From Victivallaceae bacterium (GTDB taxonomy: Bacteria > Verrucomicrobiota > Lentisphaeria > Victivallales > Victivallaceae), in assembly GCA_028718375.1 (NCBI GenBank), contig JAQULZ010000002.1:1-64000 (forward strand): DNA of 64,000 nt, written 5' to 3'. The notes beneath the pieces are model-generated. The model had not been told where the DNA came from and ran no database searches. It was given only the letters and a program-made list of their open reading frames with translations. The number at the start of each line of letters is the position of its first letter. The stretch's first letter is position 1. A program made the translations under genes and the position numbers. This document shows positions 32,947 to 40,535 of this stretch, piece by piece.

Positions 32947-33291
32947 TTATTTTTGCGCCAGGAGCAGATGAAACGCATCCGGTTCATTCTTGACTATCGG
33001 CAAGACCGTCGATAAGCCGGCAGTATGCAATGCCGTTTCGACCAGGGGCGGCACTGAATGCAAAACGATTTTATGACCTTCGTTGTCAAGTTTTTTGGCG
33101 GCGCTGAGCAGCATCCTCATTCCCAGAGACGCGATGAAGGTAACTCCGGAAAAATCCAGTACCAGCGGTTGTTTACCCGAAGCCAGCCGGGAAAAATCCA
33201 TTTCGATTTCCCGCACTCCCGCTACATCCATCGACCCGGACAGCAGCAAATGGGTGATTTGATCTACCGATTCAAGCTGGGTAAGTTTCAT
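32947..33291 (-). CDS. Anti-anti-sigma factor (STAS domain)
   Basis: KQPLVLDFSGVTFIASLGMRMLLSAAKKLDNEGHKIVLHSV. Confidence 0.92.
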   Translation of the reverse strand: MKLTQLESVDQITHLLLSGSMDVAGVREIEMDFSRLASGKQPLVLDFSGVTFIASLGMRMLLSAAKKLDNEGHKIVLHSVPPLVETALHTAGLSTVLPIVKNEPDAFHLLLAQK

Positions 33292-33317
33292 ATTTTTACG
33301 CTCCTTTTAGATAAATA

Positions 33318-33762
33318 GGTTCTGTCAAAAATTATAGGCGAAGTTTTTATTTATGTTATTGATTATTAATATATTGCGTAAATTTCCCCCTTTTGCTGAC
33401 TGAAAAACAAAAGCTTTTTTGTTTTTCAGAACACTACCCATTTCACTTTATCGCTGCTTCGTTGTCAATGGCCAAAATCGTATAAATAGCGACTGTAAGG
33501 AGCGGCTTTATGCCGATTTTGCGCCTTGACAACGAAGTGGCGATAAAGTAACGTTATGCGTCCAAATCCAGCTCGACCGCTCAGCATTTTCAAAAATACA
33601 CTTCGTTCTTTTTTGAAAATATCGCTTTTCGAGGGCGGTACTCTTCGAGCGCGGCAAGCCGCGCAATACTTTCGCTCATTGGAGATGAGCGACCAACGCT
33701 TTCGGCCGTTGGATCACCGAGGCGTTGCATCCGCCTTTTTTCATGTTATTTTTGACACTACC
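33318..33762 (+). mobile_element. MITE-like element, copy 1 (445 bp)
   Basis: Ends GGTTCTGTCAAAAAT... and ...ATTTTTGACACTACC; flanked by direct 8-bp repeats GATAAATA (33310-33317 and 33763-33770). No transposase ORF. Confidence 0.88.
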
Positions 33763-33779
33763 GATAAATAAAGTTGATT

Positions 33780-34430
33780 TCACTTAGTAATTGAATTTTT
33801 TTTAAGGCTGACCGCCGGAACTTTGCTTTTGATCTTCGCTTCATATTGCCGGATCGTTTTTATATCCCCATTGATGGCGAAGGCCAACCGGGCGGCGCAC
33901 TTGCTCAGCCCCGCGACGAAGTAATCCGGTCCTTCATTTTCCAGTTTGGCGCTGAAAATCTTTGAATTGCTGAATACCGTCCTGATGATATTTCCGGAAG
34001 CAGTCTTGATCACATAATTGACTCCCAGGGAAACGGTATTATTCTGTAAATCGATCCTGAACATAAAGACGTTCCCGAAGATAGTGAATTGCGGACTTTC
34101 CGGGGTTATCCCGTCCTGGATGAATGCTCCCTGCAGATAACGGGTAATCAGCAGGCAGGGAGTCTGAATCCATTTATGGTAATCGTCGATGACGACTTCG
34201 CAATTGTTGTTGCGGTAAGTCATTTTGTATTTGACCGGTTCCGTCGAGTCGAACGGCATGAAGGTCACCTGAACGTTCCGCAGCACGATTTCGGGCGGCG
34301 TCGCCAGGTCGTAGTATTTAACCGCAACATAGGGTTTCTGACCGAAACCGAACAAACAGCCGGTAACGGCCAGCGGCAGCAAACCTGCGACCGGCAGGAT
34401 ATAAAATAATTGCAGTAATTTTTTAGTCAT
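33780..34430 (-). CDS. Hypothetical lipoprotein
   Basis: Lipobox LPLAVTGC; start MTKKLLQ at 34430. Confidence 0.7.
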   Translation of the reverse strand: MTKKLLQLFYILPVAGLLPLAVTGCLFGFGQKPYVAVKYYDLATPPEIVLRNVQVTFMPFDSTEPVKYKMTYRNNNCEVVIDDYHKWIQTPCLLITRYLQGAFIQDGITPESPQFTIFGNVFMFRIDLQNNTVSLGVNYVIKTASGNIIRTVFSNSKIFSAKLENEGPDYFVAGLSKCAARLAFAINGDIKTIRQYEAKIKSKVPAVSLKKNSITK

Positions 34431-34511
34431 GAGCCGTCTCCTTCCGGGCAAAAAAATGTTCTCCATTTACAATACTTTTACAATCCACAAATGTAAAGCG
34501 CAATGATTGGT

Positions 34512-35567
34512 TTATAACGGCGGTATTTTCAAAACCTGCCCGGGCCGTAGCGCCCGCTCGGCCGGCAGAATTTCCCGATTCGCGTCGAAAATCGTTTGAT
34601 AATACCGCGCCGAACCGTAGAATTTACGGGAAATACTGCTGAGCGAATCCCCTTTCTGTACCGTGTAACTCCGCACTCCGGCGGTCTCCGGTTTCGGGAC
34701 GGCGTTTTCAGTTTTTTTCGGGATGAACGGCGGGGCGGCGGCCGGAGTTTGAGGGGAGGGGGAAACGGTATCGCTTTTTGCCCCGGGTTTGACCGCGGCT
34801 TCAGGCAGGCCGCCGGTTTTCAGGGAGTCCACCGGTTGGGCTTCCGGCTGATTTTCCGGCTGAGTTTTTTTGACTTCCGGTTTCGGGAGTTCTCCGGGAG
34901 CTGCTTTTTCTGCTTTGGGCGCGGGAGTTTGAGCTGCTTTTTCCGTTTCCGGCTGAGTTTTTTTGACTTCCGGTTTCGGGGCGGACAATTCCCTGATCCG
35001 GCTGCGGGCCTGCTCCAGTTCGGCCAGAGTTTTACGGTGGGCGGCCTTTAACTGAGCAGATTCAGCCAAAAAAGTTTTTTCTTTGGTTTCCAGTTCCCGG
35101 GCGTATTTGACCAGGCGCTCCCGGAGGCTGGTCAGTTTTTCCAGTTTCCGCTGCGTCGTATAGAGCTCGTTTTGCAGGGCGCTGACGTCTTCCGGATCGT
35201 TGTAGTTCAGCCGGGTGCGGTAATAATATTTCCGGCGGGCGGCTTCGAGCCATTTTTTCACGTTGGGAGCTTCGGGGGAAGTCGGCGCGTATTCCAGAAA
35301 GCGCTCATAATGATAAACCGCGTGCAGCGGCTGATCCAGGTTTTCATCATAAAGGGAAGCCAGCAGGAGATGGGTTCGGGACGAATCGGGTTTGATCGCC
35401 AGATAGCGGTTGAAATACTTTACCGCCTGTTGAATTTCGTTGGCTTTCTGGGCTTTTACCGCGAGTTTGAACAACGGATGTGAACTTTCATCGGCAGTCT
35501 TGAGGCTGCAGCCGGTTAGGAGCGCCGCCAGCGCCGCCGGCATCAGAATGGTGCTTAACCGTTTCAA
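34512..35567 (-). CDS. TPR + LysM domain lipoprotein
   Basis: Lipobox LAALLTGC; C-terminal SYTVQKGDSLSSISRKFYGSARYYQTIFDANREIL LysM; internal repeat PKPEVKKTQPE x2. Confidence 0.88.
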   Translation of the reverse strand: MKRLSTILMPAALAALLTGCSLKTADESSHPLFKLAVKAQKANEIQQAVKYFNRYLAIKPDSSRTHLLLASLYDENLDQPLHAVYHYERFLEYAPTSPEAPNVKKWLEAARRKYYYRTRLNYNDPEDVSALQNELYTTQRKLEKLTSLRERLVKYARELETKEKTFLAESAQLKAAHRKTLAELEQARSRIRELSAPKPEVKKTQPETEKAAQTPAPKAEKAAPGELPKPEVKKTQPENQPEAQPVDSLKTGGLPEAAVKPGAKSDTVSPSPQTPAAAPPFIPKKTENAVPKPETAGVRSYTVQKGDSLSSISRKFYGSARYYQTIFDANREILPAERALRPGQVLKIPPL

Positions 35568-36265
35568 AAACTTCTCTCCCTACTTAAAAAATTCAGCAGC
35601 GCCGTTCCGCAGACCGCGGCGGTTTCAACCCGCATTACGTACTGCCCGAGGTTCAGTGGAAACGCCCCGGCCCCGGTTATTTGCCGTTCTTCTTCAGCGG
35701 AAAAACCGCCTTCCGGACCGACCAGCCAGGCCACCTCGCTTCCCAACGCGGGCCGGAGGCGTTCATTATTCCCCTTGACGGCGCCGTAAAATGCCGTCAT
35801 GGCCGCGGTTTTAATCATTTCCAGAGCCCTGTTCAGGGAACAGGGCGGAAAGAGTTCGGGGAGAAACGGGTTGCCGGACTGCTTGCAGGCTTCCCGGAGC
35901 AGACTCTTCCAGCGGTCGTTGACGCGCTCGGGAACGGCGACGGAATAACGGCTGACGACCGGGTGAATAGCCCATACTCCGGCTTCGGTACACTGAACCA
36001 GAAGCTGATCCATTTTGGCGCGTTTGGGAGAGGCGGCAAACAGATGGATTTTTATTCCGGGTTCCGCCTGACGAATGACATTTTTTAGGATGATCTTCCG
36101 CTTTTCGCCGATTTCAGCTTGGGCGCTGCCGCCCTTGCCGTCCAGCAGACCGATTACTTCACCTGGCGCCGCCCGCAGGGTTTTGAACAAATGCCGGACT
36201 TCGGCCGGCGGCAGCGAAACCTCATCACCGGCTTTGCCGAGTTCAGCGCTGTAGAAATTATGCAT
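35564..36265 (-). CDS. rsmE: 16S rRNA (uracil(1498)-N(3))-methyltransferase
   Basis: HLFKTLRAAPGEVIGLLDGKG, LLVQCTEAGVWAIHPVVSRYS, WLVGPEGGFSAEEE, LNLGQYVMRVETAAVCG. Confidence 0.93.
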   Translation of the reverse strand: MHNFYSAELGKAGDEVSLPPAEVRHLFKTLRAAPGEVIGLLDGKGGSAQAEIGEKRKIILKNVIRQAEPGIKIHLFAASPKRAKMDQLLVQCTEAGVWAIHPVVSRYSVAVPERVNDRWKSLLREACKQSGNPFLPELFPPCSLNRALEMIKTAAMTAFYGAVKGNNERLRPALGSEVAWLVGPEGGFSAEEERQITGAGAFPLNLGQYVMRVETAAVCGTALLNFLSRERSF

Positions 36266-36462
36266 AAGCACCGGTTCCCCGTTGATAAAACACCGGAAAT
36301 AATCTATCACCGGTAAATTCCCGATGCAATGCGCAAACCGAAATTTCTTACGTCAGACAGCAACTGGTTGACATTTTTTTTATGGATAAAAATGCGGTTG
36401 TTCCCGTAAAACGCGGCGGGACGCATGAATCAGAAACCCTTAATCAACAAAAGGAGAAGTAA

Positions 36463-37077
36463 ATGGATGTAACGGAAATTCTCAAAAAGGCGGCGGCGGG
36501 AAAGACGCTTTCCGGCGAGGAACGCCGTGCCCTGAGTGAATTTCACCCGCAGGGAATTCCCCAAAGCCGGCTGGACGCGGAAATTGCCAAACGCCAGGAG
36601 GTCGAGCAACGGAACGGCGAATTGAACCGGACGCTCAGCAAGTTGAGTTCCCGGGTCGAGGAGCTGGAAAACCGTGACCTGCCGGAATATGAGAAACTCA
36701 AAAAAAATTACGGCAACGAAGTCCGGCAACTGCGGGAGCAGATCTCGTCGCTGACCTCGGAACGGGATTCCGCCGGCCGGGAACTGGAGCAGATCAAATT
36801 CCAGCAGCAAGTCGGCCAACTGGCGGAAACGAAGCAGTTCAACGATCCCGAATATCTGGGGTTTCTGCTCAAAAAGGCCAACGTTTCTCCGGAAGAACCG
36901 GACCGGGTCGAGGACTTCATGAACCGGCTGCGGGAAAGTTCCCCGAAATTGTTCCGGCTGGAACTGCGTTCCGGCAGCGGCAGCAGTCCCGGCGGGCCGG
37001 AAATGGAGTTTTTTACCGCCAAGCAAAGCGGAGACATTACCGCCATGCTGGCCAATGCTCCGGAAGTAATCAACTGA
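36463..37077 (+). CDS. Phage scaffold-like protein (GP20-type), coiled coil
   Basis: GIPQSRLDAEIAKRQEVEQRN...coiled coil...SGDITAMLANAPE; RBS AAAGGAGAAG; directly upstream of capsid gene. Confidence 0.75.
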   Translation: MDVTEILKKAAAGKTLSGEERRALSEFHPQGIPQSRLDAEIAKRQEVEQRNGELNRTLSKLSSRVEELENRDLPEYEKLKKNYGNEVRQLREQISSLTSERDSAGRELEQIKFQQQVGQLAETKQFNDPEYLGFLLKKANVSPEEPDRVEDFMNRLRESSPKLFRLELRSGSGSSPGGPEMEFFTAKQSGDITAMLANAPEVIN

Positions 37078-37110
37078 TTTAACCAACTGATTTGAAAAAA
37101 GGAAAAAATT

Positions 37111-38262
37111 ATGGCTTTGTACACTTACAGTTTCGTCAATAAAAAGCGCGATCTTACCGATGTGCTCTCAACCGTCATCAAGGATGAACCCCGGTTCATC
37201 GCCAATTTCAAGCGCGTCGAAGACACCGCTCAACAGAAACACGAATGGCTCGAAGACCAGATCGCGGGGCGCGCCGTTACCGCGACCGCCGTGGATACTT
37301 TGGTGGTTACCGCTTCTCCGGCGGATGTCGCCAAACTCAAAGTCGGGACCCTGCTGGTGATTAAAAACGATTCGGCGCTGTTCAAAGTTACCGTCATCAA
37401 CAGCAGCACCGCTTTTACGGTAGCGCTTGCCGCCGCCAACGGTTCAAGCACCACTACCCCGGTCGCCGATGACGTGATGAGTATCGTCAGCTCTCCGATG
37501 AGCGAAGGCAGCGCAAACGGCGACGGCGAAGAATCCTATCACCTCAGCGACAGCAATTACAACTGCACCCAGATTTTCCGCAAGGACATCATTCTGACCG
37601 GTTCCGCGCTGGCGATCAACATTCTGGGCAATGTCGACAACCAGATCAACCGCCAGACCGCGTTCGCCCTCAGCGAAACCGCCCGCGATCTGAACCGGGT
37701 CGCTCTGTTCGGACGCCGGGTCGAAGCCGCGTCCGGGACCAGCGGTGAAATCGGGGGACTGTATTATTTCGGGACCAATTCCGATTTCCTGAGCGTTGAC
37801 GCGTCCAGTCTCGCATTGGACAGCTTCATGGTCAATGACGCCGCCCAATGTATCCTCAGCGAAGGCGGCGAACCGTCCCAGATTCTCTGTTCTCCCGGAC
37901 AGGCGCGGGTGCTGTCCAACGAATTCCGGGACAAGCTGCAGATCGTCCGTTCCGACGAAAAACGCGGCGCTTACGTAGCGGTGGTGATCAATGAGATCAA
38001 CGGCCGCGCCATGACCATCACCGCGGATCCGGATGTACCGGACACCGACGCCTGGGTCATGGATGTCGCCGGCTTCGGGTTGTCCAACCTCAAGGGACGG
38101 GCGCTCTCCGACGAAGACGCCACGCCCAAGGGGTTCGACGGCATCAAACGCATGGCGCTCGGCGAACTGACGCTCGAATTCAAAAACGCGCGTCAGCGCC
38201 TGTGCCGGATTCACAGCCTGCAGGCCAGCGCCGCCGCTTTAGCCGCGCTTAAGAGTGCTTAA
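37111..38262 (+). CDS. Major capsid protein, DUF5309 / SU10-type HK97 fold
   Basis: NCTQIFRKDIILTGSALAI...ALSETARDLNRVALFGRR...ILCSPGQARVLS...DPDVPDTDAWVMDVAGFGLSNLKGRAL...GELTLEFKNARQRLCRI, matching the DUF5309 pattern. Confidence 0.85.
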   Translation: MALYTYSFVNKKRDLTDVLSTVIKDEPRFIANFKRVEDTAQQKHEWLEDQIAGRAVTATAVDTLVVTASPADVAKLKVGTLLVIKNDSALFKVTVINSSTAFTVALAAANGSSTTTPVADDVMSIVSSPMSEGSANGDGEESYHLSDSNYNCTQIFRKDIILTGSALAINILGNVDNQINRQTAFALSETARDLNRVALFGRRVEAASGTSGEIGGLYYFGTNSDFLSVDASSLALDSFMVNDAAQCILSEGGEPSQILCSPGQARVLSNEFRDKLQIVRSDEKRGAYVAVVINEINGRAMTITADPDVPDTDAWVMDVAGFGLSNLKGRALSDEDATPKGFDGIKRMALGELTLEFKNARQRLCRIHSLQASAAALAALKSA

Positions 38263-38289
38263 TAACCTGTAGTACCTCATTTTTTACCT

Positions 38290-38340
38290 GGGGGGCTATG
38301 TTTGTCAGCTTAAAAACCGGCAGGCATAGTCCTCTTTTTT
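38290..38340 (+). terminator. Terminator-like hairpin after the capsid gene
   Basis: GGGGGCTATG...CATAGTCCTC stem followed by TTTTTT. Confidence 0.55.
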
Positions 38341-38388
38341 CGATCCCGGAATAACTGATATCTCACTTAAATTACGGAGGAATCTCTC

Positions 38389-38751
38389 ATGATCAATATC
38401 ACCAGTGTAAATGAATACCTCGCTTTGCATCTTCAGGCGGATTTCTGGAGCTCACTGGACGACAATAAAAAAAATGCAGCGTTCAAGATGGCGGTCGACG
38501 ATGTTTGCGGCTGTCTGGGGATAACGGAAATCGATCCGGCCCGGATTTTCCAGATATGCGCGGTCGGCGAACAGGCGGTTTTCCTGGCCGAACATTATGA
38601 CAGCTTCAATTCCGCCCGGCAGATTACTTCGGAAAAGATTGACGGAGTAGGAACGCGGGAATATAATTACCGCCCGCTTTCCGCATTCAGCCCGCGTGCC
38701 CTGGCCTTCCTGGAACGGGAAGCCGGAGTTTTGAATATTTCGAGGGGATGA
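38389..38751 (+). CDS. Head-tail adaptor (gp6/DnaT-like) candidate
   Basis: 120 aa; ...GEQAVFLAEH...ITSEKIDGVGTREYNYRPLSAFSPRALAFLEREAG resembles phage head-tail connector pattern; RBS ACGGAGGAATC. Confidence 0.6.
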   Translation: MINITSVNEYLALHLQADFWSSLDDNKKNAAFKMAVDDVCGCLGITEIDPARIFQICAVGEQAVFLAEHYDSFNSARQITSEKIDGVGTREYNYRPLSAFSPRALAFLEREAGVLNISRG

Positions 38752-38966
38752 GAGCCGGGAAGCTCCGCGATATGGATATATATTATTTTTTTCACCCTTA
38801 AACTTTGTAAGTGCTAGCAGGACAGACAAATATGATTTTCAGGGGTAAATCCGGGATTCGATATCCAGGGGGTTGAAGTTCCCGGATAAAAATTAATCAG
38901 GAAATTTATTTGGCATTGCCGCGGCAGCTTGCAAGCTAACCCAATCGCAAAAAGGAGTTTTTGAGT

Positions 38967-39407
38967 ATGGACTCAAGCACGGTATCGAAATTGTTCGCTT
39001 CAGAAACCATAATCGTTGGTTACAAGGGCAAAACGCTCGGCGGCACGGGGGCTATGCCGCAATGGGAGATCGAGCCGGTAATCAATGAAAACCGTTATTT
39101 CAGACCGAATGACGGGGTGTTGGCAAAGTTGACGGTAAGCAGTTCAATAAGCCTGGAATTTGAAGCGCTGAATCCCCAGCATCCAGATAAATCCGGGGTT
39201 TTATATTTCCCGTATGATTTTGACAATACGCCCGGGGAACTGACTTTTCTGCCCCTGAATCCGGGAAACCGGACGGCTTATTATTTTCCTCTGGCCGAAC
39301 TGAAAAACCGGCCGGAAATGATCCGGGATAATCGAGTCCGCTGGAAATTTGAAATCTTTTCCGACGCGAACGGCGTGTTCATGGAAAAGGTGCTGGCCAA
39401 TAATTGA
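38967..39407 (+). CDS. Small beta-rich virion-like protein, paralogue A (possible tail-tube-like)
   Basis: IIVGYKGKTLGGTGAMPQWEIEP...; RBS AAAAAGGAG; paralogous to the next ORF. Confidence 0.6.
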   Translation: MDSSTVSKLFASETIIVGYKGKTLGGTGAMPQWEIEPVINENRYFRPNDGVLAKLTVSSSISLEFEALNPQHPDKSGVLYFPYDFDNTPGELTFLPLNPGNRTAYYFPLAELKNRPEMIRDNRVRWKFEIFSDANGVFMEKVLANN

Positions 39408-39432
39408 AATATATCCATCCAGGAGAACTGTT

Positions 39433-39897
39433 ATGATTTACCATGCCGAATTTTTCGAGGAGGGGCCGTGGATCGTCGCGTATAAAGGAACGGCGGTCGG
39501 AGTGACGGCTGAGCTGCCGCGGTTCAGGTTTGAACCCGGATTTTATGAGTCCCGGTGCGATCGGAGCGAAGGCGAGGCGGTTTGCAAAATCATCGCCCAC
39601 CTGAATCTTACCGTTTCCGTGAATGTTCGGGATATAGCTGAAACCTTCGCCGGTTTTTCCGCTTCCGGCCCGGCCGCGGCCGGAGTGGTTTTCAGGAAAG
39701 AGGTGCTCCGGACCGGAGGCGAACTCCGCCTGACTCCCCTGGTCGGCGGCGGCAAGACCGGCTATCGTTTCCTCCGGACGGTACTTATTTCGGAAGCCGC
39801 TCAGGCTTACCGGAGTATGGACGGAAAATGCCTTAAACTTGATTTCGAGGTTCATGAAAATCCGGAAGGCGTATTACTGGAGAAGTTTTTCTTATGA
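39433..39897 (+). CDS. Small beta-rich virion-like protein, paralogue B (possible tail-tube-like)
   Basis: WIVAYKGTAVGVTAELPRFRFEPGFYESRCDRSEGEAVCKIIAHLNLTVSVNV; RBS CAGGAGAAC; ATG at 39433. Confidence 0.6.
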   Translation: MIYHAEFFEEGPWIVAYKGTAVGVTAELPRFRFEPGFYESRCDRSEGEAVCKIIAHLNLTVSVNVRDIAETFAGFSASGPAAAGVVFRKEVLRTGGELRLTPLVGGGKTGYRFLRTVLISEAAQAYRSMDGKCLKLDFEVHENPEGVLLEKFFL

Positions 39898-39914
39898 ACT
39901 GATTAACAGACTTC

Positions 39915-39943
39915 GTGTCTCCGGGAAACCGGGGACACTTTTT
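39915..39943 (+). terminator. Rho-independent terminator ending the capsid operon
   Basis: GTGTCTCCGG-GAAA-CCGGGGACAC followed by TTTTT. Confidence 0.85.
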
Positions 39944-39952
39944 CATGGAGGG

Positions 39953-40504
39953 CTATTCTTGCAGACTTTCGAAAAATTCAGCGAAACCCTGTTTGTTCGG
40001 GTTGAAAGTGATGTAATTTTTCCGGGCGTATTTTTGAATGCCCTGCGCGGTTACTTTGTCAAACGGCCCGGTTAAAAGTACCCATTCATCGTTTTCGTCC
40101 GTCAAGTGTTCCGGGGTATAAAATTCATAAAAACGGCCGTCGATCAGCAGCGCCATCGGCTGATTCCGGAAATGCATTGACAACTGAATCCATTTGAGGA
40201 TACCGGGATAATCGAGTTTCAGAGAGAGGTCGTAAAAGTCCTTCTTGTCCCGGCGCGGAATCAGCTTGACCTGCTCAATATTATGGGAAGAAAAGAACTG
40301 ATTGGCGTTTATCCAGATTTCCCGGCCGTCAAAAGTGACGATTTTCTGTTCCAAGTCCTTGGCCCGGGGATACTTGATGATCTGGTGAAAACTTAAAACA
40401 TATCTGTTTTTCGGCTTGGGAGTCATCGCTTCGTCAAGAATCTCACAGCCGGCAATAAGCATCGCCGCCGCCGCCGCCGCCGATAATAAAAATCGTTTAT
40501 ACAT
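39953..40504 (-). CDS. Hypothetical lipoprotein
   Basis: MYKRFLLSAAAAAAMLIAGC lipobox; (GCC)n run in signal peptide. Confidence 0.7.
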   Translation of the reverse strand: MYKRFLLSAAAAAAMLIAGCEILDEAMTPKPKNRYVLSFHQIIKYPRAKDLEQKIVTFDGREIWINANQFFSSHNIEQVKLIPRRDKKDFYDLSLKLDYPGILKWIQLSMHFRNQPMALLIDGRFYEFYTPEHLTDENDEWVLLTGPFDKVTAQGIQKYARKNYITFNPNKQGFAEFFESLQE

Positions 40505-40535
40505 ATTTCCGCCTGTAATTTGTCTGCTCCGAATA

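Noticed and set aside
33556-33771. 71-aa ORF in MITE copy 1 and similar ORFs in copy 2 (52577-52834, 52717-53004)
   Set aside because: They run across hairpins and element boundaries, have no RBS and look like by-products of the palindromic sequence; similarity between copies is explained by DNA homology.
34850-34990. Repeated PKPEVKKTQPE segment in LysM lipoprotein
   Set aside because: Ordinary low-complexity linker duplication in an envelope protein.
36463-39943. Interpretation as a complete prophage
   Set aside because: No integrase, att-like direct repeats, terminase, portal, tail tape measure, fibre or lysis gene in the region; neighbours are chromosomal genes.
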